A stretch of DNA of 64,000 bases from Diphasiastrum complanatum. Its lineage: Eukaryota; Streptophyta; Lycopodiopsida; Lycopodiales; Lycopodiaceae. Every line of letters starts with the position of its first letter. Position 1 is the first letter of the stretch. The notes beneath the pieces were generated by a model. The model was not told the origin of the DNA and did not search any database. It worked only from the letters and a program-made list of their open reading frames with translations. Shown piece by piece: positions 33,359 through 47,100 of this stretch. The stretch lies in the NCBI GenBank assembly GCA_029204225.1, contig CM055111.1:12338697-12402696 (forward strand), read 5' to 3'. The translations under genes were made by a program, and so were the position numbers.

Positions 33359-33655
33359 ATGACATTTAGCATACATGTTAGCACGTTAAGTCAATTCATG
33401 TCTAATCCTATGATCTCTCATTGGAAAGCATTAAAGAGAGTGATGAGATATATTAAGGGAAGTTTAGATCACATCTTATATTATGATGGAAATGCTATCG
33501 ACCCACTCGTTCTGCGAGACTACTCCGACTCAAATTGGGGAGGAACAGTCTCTACCAGAATCAAACCTCCGGGTTCTGTTTCTATTTGACAAGGGGACCG
33601 ATTTCGTGGAACTCAAGGAAGCAGAAATCAGTTGCGCTTTCATCGACTGAGGCAA
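33359..33655 (+). pseudogene. Copia RNase H remnant
   Basis: The plus strand encodes the end of RT and the start of RNase H of a copia element: HWKALKRVMRYIKGSLDHIL, then DYSDSNWGG, a frame change at about 33575, then the RNase H signature RGPISWNSRKQKSVALSSTEA. It is cut at about 33655 by the inverted LTR-like block. It differs in sequence from the intron 3 copia. Confidence 0.88.
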
Positions 33656-34642
33656 AGCACCTTCGCCAACTTTTTAAGGGCACATTAAAGTTATTTTATA
33701 GGCACCTTCAGCTTTTTCCATTTTCTCGAAAAGTTCGAGAAAGTCAGATTGTTAAAGACATCTTCGCTTTTTGGAGGGCACCTTCAACTTTCTAAGGGCA
33801 CCTTCGGCTGTTTCGCAAAATCCCGAAGAGAGAGAAAAATGCCAAAGGTCGTCTAATTTGAACGAGGTACGTTCCCAAGTCATTTCTCGAAATTTGCGAA
33901 GTGAGAGAATTTGCGATGTTCTCGTCCGCGTCAACGATCCTAATTTGTTGACCATATACACTATGTACAGTTGTCACAAAAGCCATATACTTCCAAGTAC
34001 AACGGCTTTCCTAATTAGGTAACAATCATTCAATGTAATTAATACACAAATGAAATCTATGAGACATATTATTGGTTGCTCCGTCCATGAGATATATTAT
34101 TTGAGCCTTCCAGTTACGCCATCAATCTTTGGTTGTAATTGCTATTTGTATTGTGCTTCAATGTAATATAGCAGCAACACGTTTTTATCTGTGTACAACG
34201 TAGATGAATGCTTGTTGTGATTGAATGCACTTTCATCGTTGTTTGATCATGCCTGTTTACTCACTCTGATCAGAACACGAATGTCTACGACTCCTCAGTT
34301 TCTGATCAGACGATGGCTGTCTTTGACGCCTGAGGAACTCGCAATATCATGCTGCTCTTCCATTTATTTCAGAACCATACTTCACATTGAATCCGATTTC
34401 TAGTAATACCACACACAAACCATTTCTAATCTCTTCGGTGGACTGTACTCTTGTTTTAGAGTATGAATTAATTTTTAAGATTCTGTTGGGCAATTAGAAC
34501 ACTTAAAAGCAATGATTATATTTAGCGGAAGCTTTCTATTAGACTGTTTTTGCATCTAGCAGCTAGTTGTAACGGGAGAGCTATTCCGCAATATTCCTAC
34601 TCTCTTCTCCGTTCGCGTTCTTTTATCTCCCTTGCCCCATCA
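33656..34642 (-). mobile_element. LTR-like repeat, inverted copy of 20479-21480
   Basis: Its minus strand starts TGATGGGGCAAGGGAGATAAA at 34642 and follows the block at 20479, ending with repeated GAAGGTGCC motifs. It interrupts the copia RNase H, so it inserted later than that element decayed. It is probably a solo LTR. The duplication was not identified. Confidence 0.55.
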
Positions 34643-37600
34643 GTTGTAGGAGGTAAAACATGTTTGTAAGTAGTAGTTAGTTTGAAGTTGTTGTCTTTAA
34701 CAATCTTACATTAGCGGGTGTATCTTTGATGTTGTTGTTAATGGTTGTTTCATTTTTTTAATCAGAAGATATCAGATTTTGTTTATGCAAAATAATGTCA
34801 TTATATAAAATGTGATAAAATAGCACGTATACTTGTTTTTTTTTTTATTGAGATTCTTTATTATTATTGATTTGTTTTCTTGATACATCGTTTTTATTGT
34901 TGATTTAATGGTTATTGGTCCTTTGGTAATCCGCTCTCCAGATTGTGGTTTCTAATTTGTGCTCGTTAAAGGGGTCATTTAATTATTTGTTGTTGTCAAG
35001 GCCTCATGTGTTGTCTTGTTTAGTAAAAACATTTGTTTAGTTATTGGAAGTGTTGTTTCTGTTTTTATCACTTTCGTTGAATTAGTTTCATCTTTTGATT
35101 TTTGAGGTGGCTATGCTTGTAACTATCTATTTTTCCTTGTGTCAATGTAAGTCAATGTAGGGGTGTTGATTTGAATAAATTTTTAGAATTTGTACATTTT
35201 TATAGTAAATTCACTTGAGTGATGTAATTCGAGTCTGTAGAAATATCCATTTGTCTTATGGTTGATCTTTCTTGTGAAAATATTTTTGATCTTATGTCAA
35301 AAAGAGTTTGATAACAAACAAACAGGATCAAGTGTCAATTCGTTAACAATGTAAACTTTTGGTTTCTTTGTGCCTCTTAGATTGTGTGGGTAATGGGAGT
35401 AGGTCAATGTTCTTTTAGTGAAGTCTCTCAGCTTTTTGTTAATGTCTTTTGAAGTTGATATTGATGTCGTTTGTAATTCTTTTGGTAGAGGTAGCCCCAT
35501 GATAGTCATTGTAATGGCAAAGAATGAGTTGTAGGATGTGGAAATCAATTTGAAGTGGTTACAAATTTTCAACAATCCACATAGACTTAATATATTTCAA
35601 TTCATGATACTAGTTTTATGAGATCAAAGTAAGGTCCACATATAGTTTGGCGCTTATTCACATTGTTCATCAATCTGAGGTCTAGGGTAAATCACAATCA
35701 ACATTATTGAATATAGAATCTTTGTAATTTATACATCATAAACTTGCATTTTGTCGTTTGTAAGATTAGAGATGTGTGAAAGTATTTAAAGTCTCGCTGG
35801 TAGTTTCATGTCACATACCATCATTGTGGATTTCCAAGTGTCCCACTCTCTTGTAAGTAGCTAGGTGATGTTTAGAAGTCAATGAAATCATATTTTTCAA
35901 TTTTTTGGTGGGTTTTTTCAGTTCCAACTCGAGTTACTATGGGTTGGGAGTGGTTGGTGAGATTGATTCAATTGGTCCAAACCACCAATTAGATGTGATT
36001 TCATTATTAGGGCTTTGGATGTTGCGTTTTGTTTATGTAATTGATTTGAAACCAATAAAGTACTTTGTTGTCCCACATGTATTTCAGGTCCTCATGAATG
36101 TGCTTTGTAATCATTGAATTTCGGGAGCAATTGTCGATGTATAGACATTGTCTTAAAAATTTAGGACTAGTCTCGAGTTTTTTGCTATCTAGTTCAATAT
36201 CCAATGCTTTTCTTATTTGTTGCATTTCACAGGCTATGCAACATGGTACAATTTATCAGTTATATCATAAACAAGAAATTATAACCCCTATTTATCCCAT
36301 GTTTATTAGCTATAAAACCTATATGAAGTAGCCTTTAACCCTTGTTAAACCCAAGTGTTAAGTGCCACGTAGTCGAGATTAGTGAGGCTAATCAAAATGG
36401 ATTAAATAAGATTTGGCTCACTTTTAGAGGCCCTTTTTTGAGTCCAAATGGGCTCTAATAATAAGAGTTGTCATGGCAATATGCCATATGCAAGTAGCAA
36501 CCTCTTATAGAATAAACTAAAATGCTTATTTTAATTTCATGGCATGCAAAGGAGAGAGCATTTCGAAATGAAGCCTTGCATGCAAGCCACACCACTGCAT
36601 TGCAAGTACAGGCTCCCAATATGTTCCCAAAATTAAAAAAAATCTCAATGCCAATGCAAGCTCAACACAGACGATGTGGCAAGCAGCAACGAATGTGTGC
36701 AAGGCATGGTTAGCACATGAAGAATTTTGTACTGCAAAGTTAACCAATGACCATGAGCTACACTTTACATGACATGTGGCCAATTGTGTACTGCAACATG
36801 GACCACATGGACTAACACATGGGAGTGGGCACGTGATACACATGGGGGGTATGGGTAGCAAACTACAAGCTCTTCTATATACATGCATGAAAAGATCTCT
36901 CCCTATAGGTAAGCTACTTTCTGAGATGGTGATGTTGTGTCGGAACACCATTCCAGGACCTTACAATCAAGAATGCAAGAACACAAAAGAACAAACTCTA
37001 TAGATTTTTTTAACCTGCCACGAGGCCCCCATTTCCAGTGCACCATTAGGAGAGAAGAGGAGCTTGTGGAGGGGGAAGTAGGTGGCCAAATGGGTAGTGT
37101 GAGCACTCTATGCGGAGGCCTTGATGATTGCAAAGTGAATGTAGCACTCAAAAGTGGGCAACAATGATTAGTTGGAGATTTGCAAGCAAAGCAACTTCTT
37201 CGAGCTTTTTTTCCTTGCTTTGTTTGGAGGCTATAGTGCCTCATTTTGAGTGATTCATGTTGCTAAGATTGGCCATACAGCTGCTAAAAAGAGAGTGATT
37301 GCATGTTTCCAAGCCTCTTTAGGCACTATGAGCATTGGTGTGCATGTGGGCATTTTCCATTGCCTTTTTTTTTCTAGGTTTTTGGGTTTAGGGCTTAGGG
37401 ATTTTAAGTTTTTGACCTTTTCTCTAGTGTCTTGGGGGTTTCTGTAGAGGTGTGTGGTTGGGATCTCTTGGAGGGGGATACCATTGTTTTTATAGGTTCA
37501 GGTGTTAGTAAGTAGTTAATTTGTTTTGCAAATTTGCAATGTCTTTGAAAAAAAAATTACAAGGCTATATATGTTGTTTTTCCCCACTCCCCACATGTTT

Positions 37601-38016
37601 CCAAAAAAATTTCCAAAAAAAACAACAATTTTTTTTTTTTGCAACGTTCCGATCCGGAGCGCTGGAGAATTCCGGAACCGTTCTGGAACGCTCCCAGAAC
37701 ACTGCATTCCGGAAAGGACACATCTTAGTGGTGCACTTGGGTCAAAGGTGATCAACTCAGCTGGCAATGTTATAGCATGACTTTCTTTTCGCTTTCATTA
37801 TTGTTTCAACTTGAAATTCGTTATAAACGTCCATCGACGAAGGAAAAAGAGTAGGCATTTGGCCAAACTTATACCAGCTATGATATTGAGGAGAAACTTG
37901 TTCATTAAAAGATATTACAAGACAGTCGTCTCAACTGATCATGGATCAGTTTTAAAGCTAAAATAAGAGATCGAAGCTGTGTGAAGTTGCAATTAACCTT
38001 GACAATGGACATAAAC
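34643..38016. other. No gene seen; AT-rich, partly repeat-like
   Basis: No coding segment with family features on either strand. 36353-37500 has an LTR flavour: TGTTAAACCC start, TATA-like CTATATACATG near 36874, then an untranslated-looking stretch, but no matching partner. 37637-37708 contains GC-rich words with CCGGA/TCCGG repeats. The 60-140 codon frames at 36526-37244 lack motifs. Confidence 0.5.
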
Positions 38017-39063
38017 TCAAGTTACAATACCAGATGCTTTTACAACAATTGCACAATTGTTAGCTCTTAATGGATTTGATAAGTCTATTGTTGAGAGAAT
38101 AGTGCATAAGCTAGAACAGCAACTCATCCTAGGCACCAAACTTCTCAACCAATACTTACTACTTAATTTTATCTTGGTGCTCACAAGGGAGGCACAGATT
38201 TCCAAGGAAAAAGAAAAACTGATGACTTGGTGTGTGTGTGGCCGTGTGCATGCATGTGTGCATCTGTAGAATAGTTTTTGAACATCACAAAAAGACCTAC
38301 AGTGTTTTAGCTTTCTTGGGTCCACCCACAAAGTCTAAGCAACTTCGTTGTGCATAGCACCCAATCACATCACTACTCAAGTCATCAGCATATCAAAGAG
38401 TAGATTCAGGTAAAATGCATTAAGATAAATCCACAAAACAAGCCATCTGCCATGCTTGCAGCGCTGTAATACTTTCTTGCATGTGAAGGATACAATTTAT
38501 AGTCTAACTAGAAACAATCTGACATAGAAAATTACTCAACATTTAAGATCACAAACCATTTTCATCAAAGAAGAGCTTAAACTCATTAAATTGTAATGGA
38601 AATGCCATGCTTTGTGAATCGATAGCATGAAGCTGGCAGACACACTCACTTCAATTCATCACGTGTGCTTACATATATCGAGGAAGAAAAGCCTCAAGCT
38701 TGTAAATTTGCAGCTAGAAGCATAAAACCCCCTCATGCTCATAGTGTCTACCTAGAATTCAGGCACATTAACCTCAAGCCAAATTAAGGTTTCAGAAGAC
38801 CTTAACTATTCCACAAGAGAAGCTCTCCAATAGCACGCAATTACTAACAAAATCAAAACGAAGTTCTACGATACATATTACAAGTATTGCTAGACCAGCA
38901 TGTGAGCTTCAAAATGCAAAAACTTATAAAAATTGTAATCTTCCCGCAACCTTAAGATAGCCATCATCCATAGAGAAAGACCTTCATTTAACGTGTCCGA
39001 ACTAATGTGATCAGCACAAGAAGTATCGATCCTGCAGTAACTTGATCATCAAAGGATACCTCA
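38017..39063 (-). other. Probable 3' untranslated or downstream region of the LIKE-COV gene
   Basis: Lies directly after the LIKE-COV stop codon on the minus strand. No further exon is required, because the coding sequence closes at 39064. I found no unambiguous AATAAA signal, so the transcript end is not placed. A GT-rich run occurs at 38229-38263. Confidence 0.4.
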
Positions 39064-39155
39064 TCAGGCTCTCTCACCTACAGGACGAGACCTATCAAGT
39101 CTGTGCAAAGGAGCAACAACCTGCGGCATCGACATTCCAACTGAGGCCACAATTT
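39064..39155 (-). CDS. LCV: LIKE-COV exon 7 and stop
   Basis: Encodes [20 protein letters not shown] and a short basic tail ending GERA before TGA at 39064-39066. The family usually reads VSGGM here; Ala-Ser-Val-Gly is a mild variant. Acceptor CTGCAG|AA. Confidence 0.92.
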
Positions 39156-42100
39156 CTGCAGTGAGACAAAAATGTGTCACACAGTCCATGAGCATACTAA
39201 GATCCACTTCCAATGAACTGCTTCTTGCCCAATGTTAGCACTTCCAATCAGTAACAATTAGCTCTATAGAAGTTCACATTTAAAGTTCATAATATGTTAC
39301 TGAATAGATAAATAGCAATTTCCTTGATTGAGTAATCTGCAAAAATTGTCAGCAATATGGGCTATAGCAACTTGATGAAAGAAATCTGATGTGAGGTGTA
39401 GGTGATAGGCAGCCTTTCAAGACTGATCTTTTTCCAAAATACTTTGACACTTTGTGATGCATGATGTTAATAATCTCATGTTCAAATATCTGATCGCCAA
39501 ATGTATAACCACTAAAACAAGTAAGATACAAAACCATGCAATCCAACAATAATGTTACCTGGAAGACGAACGTTTCAAAGTTCATGTGCTAAATTGAGCA
39601 AGCGAGATTTACAGCTAGGTGCACAGTGCATAACGATCAAAGATAGGTGCAGCCTACCACTTTCTTTTATCAGAAAAGCCTCCTAACAAAAATGTCAAAA
39701 GCATTTGCTGCCTCATAATTTGCATAATCCATCAAACGTTCCAGATGGCATTGTGATCCCTCCCATTTTATTTTAGTGAACAACACAAATCAGAATAAGG
39801 AGTCCAAGGATAGTACAAAGTTAGCTACAAAGGGTGCAAAGAAGAATAAAGTAGGGAATATATTCAATTGAAACCATTGAGGAACCCAAATTTTCAGCTC
39901 AAGCCCAACTAATAGTGACACAGAGTCTGAATATAAGCTACAGAAGATAATTGATGTTACCTGAACAGTGAACACACAAGATCCAACAAAACTCAAGAAA
40001 ATTTAGTTTGAACCAGATTAGTAATAACTGGTCGAATTTGCAGGGGTAAAACATGGAATTTTCCACCTAAGTAACATGCTTGTGACCACTGCAACCTTGA
40101 GAACATCCAAAACAACTCCTCGATCTACTAGCATGTATTTGCAAGCATCTTAAGCATTCTCCAAGAAGCAAGAGCATAAAATTACCATATAAAAGACCTG
40201 TATTCAGATATTTCTCAGTTGCAACGTGCAATGGTTGCCAAAGTCATCTGATTAGTAAGCATATCTTATCATAGACCATTCAGCATGTCGTAACAGTAGA
40301 CTGCCTAGAGAGTAAACACAAGTTTGAAATTGTATCTACTTGTAAGACATATTAAATGCAGATAACCACACAACGAATTTCTCTAAAGTAAAAGCATTTC
40401 TTAGCATTCATGTCATGTAGATTGGCATTAGTAGCAATTTTTTGAAGAATGAATGTTCAAAATTCAAATCAGTAATTTATTTAAGCAATTCAGTCCTCAA
40501 GCGCCCCTGTGATTTCATTAACCAAAAGAGAATGCTACTTTTCCTTTCAAATGGGCACACGTTGCATCCTCCAATTTGGCAGGGCTGCTGTAGGAAAGTT
40601 TAATCAACTGTCCTGAAACGTTTCTGGTGTGGCAAGTTTATTGCAGAAAGATGTGTGGCATGAAGTACCAATCTAGTGCTCTTTTGATTTCAGTAATCTG
40701 AATGACGTGAATGGGTGTGTGGCTAGGAGCCAAAGATGTGGCATGGTTTCACTTGGGCTGGTTATCTTCTGGAAAATCCTATTACGTACAACATAGTTTC
40801 TATCTGGCTAATGTTCATCCGCAACCAAGTCAACAAAAAATGTGAACACACTAATGCAGCGTGAGGCACCACAAACCAATAGTTTTAATAACCAAAAGCA
40901 TATATAGAATGATGACTGAGTTCAACTTACCAATGCCTTCACGAACAGACAAGTTAGGTCGGATTATATCTCGAGAATTGAGAAGGAAGATGTCGCCAAT
41001 ATAGAGATGATTGGTGGGTACATATACGCAGCACAATTCTTCTTGCCCAGTTTCATTCTGAAACAACAAAAAAGAAAACCTTTGAAACTTGGGCATTTAC
41101 TGTGATAGATCTTTAATCTAACCATAATTATTACACTCTACAAGTCAATTTCTACAAAGAATCAAACCTTTGATAATAAAAAGTATGAAGGACAATCCAT
41201 ATCATGCTCCAATTCTAACATGACACAAATTGATATACTGCAGCAAATACATATCATTTTTGAATAAAATCTACCAAAGTGACAGCCATAAAAATGAGAA
41301 ACATACTCTCTCCGAGTGTCGCAAGGTGATCTAAGGATCGTTTTCCCACTTCTAGCAGTTGGACAAGACTAAATGAATAAGAGTTAGCTACTAATAATTT
41401 AAACATTGCGATGATTGGAGGCTTCATGTGTTCTAGGTACATGCATTTCATAGGCAGCTAGTCCTAAAACTGTCATGTAAGTTGTTGATTCTGATCTTAT
41501 TGAGATGCTGTAACAAAACCAACAGAAGTAGTCCTCTATAATACGATTCAAGAACTTTGGAGGTTCTTCTGCTTCAGAACAATAGGTTGATCCCATGAGT
41601 ACCACAATTTAGAGTATACACATCAGCTCTGTTCAAAACTCTCATGTAAGCCTAAGTCTCTCCGTAAGGCGGGTGGAACACTATGGCACTGAAACATCCC
41701 TGACAAAATTATTCGAGACATGATGATCTGCAATAGTAATAGCCTGAACAGCTATGAAATGAGCTTGCTAGAAAATTTCTCCACAACTACCGTCTACCAC
41801 ATAAACATCATGCCCTCTCTTTGTCATGGGTAAACCCATGGTTAAGTCCATTGAAAACATCGGCCCATTGTCAATGTTGTATAGACCAATGTTGCAATAA
41901 TCCCCGTGTCATTCCTTTGAAGTGCTTACTTTTGGGACAAATAGTACAGGAATGAATGAGTTAGGCTACGTCTTTCTTCATAGAAGGCCAGTAAAAGTGT
42001 GCTTTGAGACAATTGTAAGGTATCTCTAAACCAAAATGGCCACCAATAAAAAAAACTAAGTCACATGTTACAATTAGTTCAAAATGCAATAGGACGGGTT

Positions 42101-43700
42101 ATAGGGGGTTTCATAGTGATAAAGCTGGCCCTTGAAAAAGGAGTGTAGTTGATGAGCAAGCAATAGAAATCAAACCAAGAGACCAAAAAAGTCTAGAGTC
42201 ATGGTCATAAGTGCAGGCAAGCTGGTAATTGTGACAAGTCATCAAAAGTTGCATTTTTCTTGCTCGGTCTACATTCACTACCAAAATGGAAGGTTTGGAG
42301 AAACTGTAGCCATCGAAATTGATAATCACTGAGGTCTTTCAGAGTAGATAGAGATCTTCAATACTAATGGTGAATATAGAGATCAAAATGTGCTCAGTAG
42401 AAATATTGTTGCCACTCTTTTAAGGAAAACACGATCACTAACAGTTCTTTTGCATCGGTAGGATAACTAGTTTCATAAGAGCAAACTCTCCCAAACTCAT
42501 AAGCAATCGTTCATTTTTTTTCACGTCAAATGGCTGCTGCTATAAAAAACTGGCATTTGTTTTCAAAAAAGATTCGGTTTTAAGAAATGGGAGGCACAAG
42601 ACAAGAGTCGTGATTAACAAGAATATATCTGCTTGTGAAATTAAAATATATCCAATTTCACAAATTTTAAATTGAGAAGTCAGTGATGTCATAAGATAAA
42701 CTTAGAAACAACATACGTGCAATCAAAAAAGTTCTATATAGAAACAGTAATGTACAATTTAGTGAACCAAAAAATCTTAGCCAAACAGCATTGCTCATGT
42801 CTCATCAGTACCCAACCATAAGTTGCTAACTGGCTTTTGAAAGAATCCGGATTCTCCTGGGTAGATCCAGTGTTGACTAAGAAGTAAATGACAAGGAGCA
42901 AGAAGAAAGAAAACTAATAATAATAATATTCAAATAAAACAAAATAAAAAACAAGGACCATACCGAGACAGACAAAATACAAAATAGTAGAAAGAAAGTC
43001 TTTAACTCCTCTCGCATTCAGCACCCCAAAAAAAAAACGGTACCATTGCAAAATAAACTTGCAAGAGAAGTGATTATAGTGAAATGAGGGATAAATTGTT
43101 GTATGTAGCCGATCCTAGAAACACCCCAACATAATGAGGATCTGCACATACAGGCCAAGGCTAAATAGATCAAACTTTGAATGAGTCCATGCATATAAGA
43201 CAAAGACAAAGTACCTGAAGAACAAAAGAAGATGTAATAAAACCAATAGCATATTCTCCAACTCGAGGGTGACGTATAATAGCAACCTCTTGAAATGCTC
43301 GCGTATTTTGATCTGAACCACCTCAAGTAACAAATAGTGCAACTAATTTGTCAGAACCAACTCATCAAAAAAATAGCAGGGTTGTAGGCAAGATACTAAG
43401 CACATGACTGCAAATACCTGGAGATATTGCAGCACTGATCTGTTTAGAAGCAGAATATATGTGCCTCACAAGTGGCATTTTCTTGATAAACCATTCTCCT
43501 ACTAGAAGAACAGACGCACCAACCCATGAAGAGACAAAGACACCCACCAAGAATATGAAGACTATAGTGGTGACAAACCCTAGGCCTGCAGAATACATAT
43601 TATGAACCACAATTCAGATCAATCTCATATTGGACTCATACAAGAACAGACTATCATTTACCACTATAAGTCCTACGTCCTTCATCAATCATACTATAAC

Positions 43701-43774
<74 letters not shown>

Positions 43775-44132
43775 TATATATTGGTGTTCACAAAGCTCAT
43801 ACACAAATCCTTTCTTAGAAATTGCATGGAGATCTAAATTCATACTTCCTATCCAATCATGCTCTCAAAATTTGCTGAAATTCTATCGACGATTCAATGC
43901 ATACAGAAATGCATTGTCTTCTTGAAGAGTGTGCCGAACCTCTCTTCGACTAGACTTTAATACATTTCCCTTCAAGCCTTTAAGACCAACACCTCTAGCT
44001 CATATCATGAAAGAACTCTCCACCAACAACGTACCTGAAGCAGACAAATATCGACCAGCTTCCTTTCTAAGCAAACCTATGAGTACGTGAAGAAGCAGCT
44101 GAAGGAGATTTGGATCAAAGGCTAAGTTGATA

Positions 44133-44177
<45 letters not shown>

Positions 44178-47100
44178 TATTGTCTTTTCCATGCCAAGAG
44201 GCATATAAGACTAATGAAGTACATGTCAAGTATGTGATAACAATGGGAGCATATAAGAAGTCTCCGGAGCTGTAATAAATAAACATCTAATACAAACTAG
44301 ATAAATGCGACAATGAGAGCGTGTGTGTGCGTAGTAGATGTATCAATGTCATGAGGTCATGTTTGTGCCGATGCTATAGAAAGATGTAATGCAAGCTGGG
44401 GAAGCACTGGAGTCCGCTGATGTCGTCTATGAGCATGAAAAGTGTGTCTCTACATAGGAGGTTTGGTGATCTTGGCAGCAAAGTGGTGATGAGTAGTACA
44501 CTATCTCTGATCTCTGTGAGCATGTAAGCTGCAATCATCGTCGTCATCAGCATCAGGCTCTGTGTCTCGTGATAGAAAAGAAAGAGGTAATCAATGGCTG
44601 AGGGGTAAACTGCTGAGATGCCCCGCATAGGTCTCGTCGCAATATGAACATCTCTCGTACCATAAGAGCGACACATCGGGAGTCCTCATAGGCTATGAGA
44701 GATTGTAGAGTGGTGGCATGTCTCGAAACAAACAATTATATCTCCCTCTGATCTCATAGTATACAAGGCATCTAAAGATAAAATGCTCCTCAAACTCCAC
44801 CTCACCTAAAGAGCATAAATGGCAAATCCGCTCCTGTATGACTCAAGTAGGAGGTGAGATGCCTGAGGAAACCATGATAATCTATAGCCCTGATCGTGAA
44901 GATAGTGCGAGGAGGATATTGCAATCTGTGTGTATCGTCTGTCCATCTGCCCCTGAACTTTTTAACTATAATTCGTTTCATTGTTACAATTTCGGACTCC
45001 ACTTCTAGTGATCAATTTCAATCATAATTTACAATCAAAAATTGGAAAGGAGCTACTTTCCTTCGGTGATTAGCTTCCTATCAAAGATTGTTGCTTCTTG
45101 TTTACTAAAGATTGAGCAAACGGCCATGATCATCCTTCTCCTAGAAATTTAATCCATGAACAATTTCTAAAAGTAAAGAAAGCTCCAACTTTGTCTCCTT
45201 CAACAATCTATAGCTTCATCCATCCTATACCAACGATTGACCTTATGGAAAGTATTTTCTTTCATACAAGCGACAACACTTCTTTCAAGGTGACAAATTT
45301 CTCAATGATTAGCTTATAAGATCCTTCTACTGTAACAATCCAAACCAAAGATTATTCATGAAACAACATTATGTTTTTTTAAAAGCATCAAATCATTCAT
45401 GATGCACCCATTAACCACCCTACCATAGATGCATGCAAGTTACACACTTTGTAATCAACACATGGAGGTTGAATAACAGCACAAGCACACCCATGCATGA
45501 GTGCATGCATCAACCCCAAGCAATATTTTATCAAAATAAGGACAGAAACACATCCATGCATTCCAAATCAAGTCAATAAACAAGTAGTTCGTGATTGGCT
45601 AACCATCGAAGAACTCCCAACACAAAGTCAAGCAATCAAAGATGCTAATATGCTCATGCCACACTCTCCATCACAGTACATTGGCGATAGGGAAAGATAT
45701 TGAACCAAGTAAGAGGAATTCATACTGCATTTAAATGAAATATCCCATGCATCACTAGCCCTAGAGCTCACTCTCCATCGTTGTACATTCGTGACAGGGA
45801 GATCTTTTGCCCTCAATCTGAACCTACAGCTCACATCCATAACATGTCAAATTCCAAGGCCTAGCTATGGAGTATCATAACAGCATAGTAAGCACACTAT
45901 GAAAACTTCAGAAAACCAACTATGGAGTAGAACACAAAAGCAAGAGAGAGAGGACTTCAAAGCTCACACAACATGAATGAATATTCAAAGTGTAGTAGGG
46001 CGTGGAAACCCCTCCAAAGTTTGGGCTACATATAGCATGTTATGTATAGAGGTGGTGTCTTGCTAATTCTAGCTCTAGAACCCACATGGGTCCTTAACCT
46101 ACTTGATTTACTTGCCTAATTAGCACAAGTGGGGTGTACTATGTACATAAATGTTTTACCCCCATGTCTTATGCACAACTTACAAGTTACAAGTATACAA
46201 GCCTCAAGGGGCAAAATAGGCATTTATTTCAACACCCCCCCTCAATGGCTATTTTGTTCATACCAACACCTAGCATGCTACGAAACTTTTCAAATTTTTC
46301 TCTACTAAGTGCCTTAGTAAAGATATTTGCTGCTTGTTCGTTGGTATCACAGTACTCGAGCTGAATTTCTCCGCTTTGTATTTTCTCTCGTAAGAAGTGT
46401 TGATCCACCTCAATATGCTTTGTACGAGCATGGTACACAGGATTTTTGGCAAGCTGGATGCAACTCTGGCTGTCACATTGAAGAATACTAGGACCATCCT
46501 GAGGAATCTGCACCTCCCCAAGAAGTCTCTTGAGCCATATTGCCTCGCAGGTAGCTTTTGCCGCTGCCCTGTACTCAACCTCTGTCGATGATAAGGTAAC
46601 TGTGGGCTGTTTCTTGCTACACCAAGAAATGGCCCCTGAACCAAGGTTAAAAGTGTAACCTGTGGTCGACTTTCGATCATCCCTCACCTACCCAATCCGA
46701 ATCAGTAAAGCCTCCAAGCTGAAGCTTTCCGTCATCTGTGTACTCAATCCCATAGCAGGTTGTCCCTTTGACATACCTCAAAACCCTCTTGGCTGCTTTC
46801 CAATGTGCTTCAGTTGGAGAACTCTGGCTTGCTACACCAACCGCATAGGAAATGTCTGGTCTCGTAGTGGTGAGATAAATCAGGCTACCCACAAGCTGCC
46901 TATAAAGAGTCTCGTCCACAAAAGGAGTGCCATCATCTCTGGATGGCTTACTGCTGGTATCAATGGGCGTGGAAACGGGTTTGCAATCCTGCATGTTGAA
47001 CCTGTTCAAGACTTCACATGCATAGTTGGCTTGGGAAATAAACACACAGTTTTCCTTTTTCCAAAACTCCAAACCAAGACAATAGTGGATTAAGCCCAAA

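Noticed and set aside
36526-37244. Overlapping ORFs up to 141 codons on both strands
   Set aside because: Cys/His-rich by composition only; no domain, splice support or paralogue in the window.
43602-43925. Plus-strand ORFs over the CT repeat
   Set aside because: They are Ser-Leu translations of a microsatellite inside an intron.
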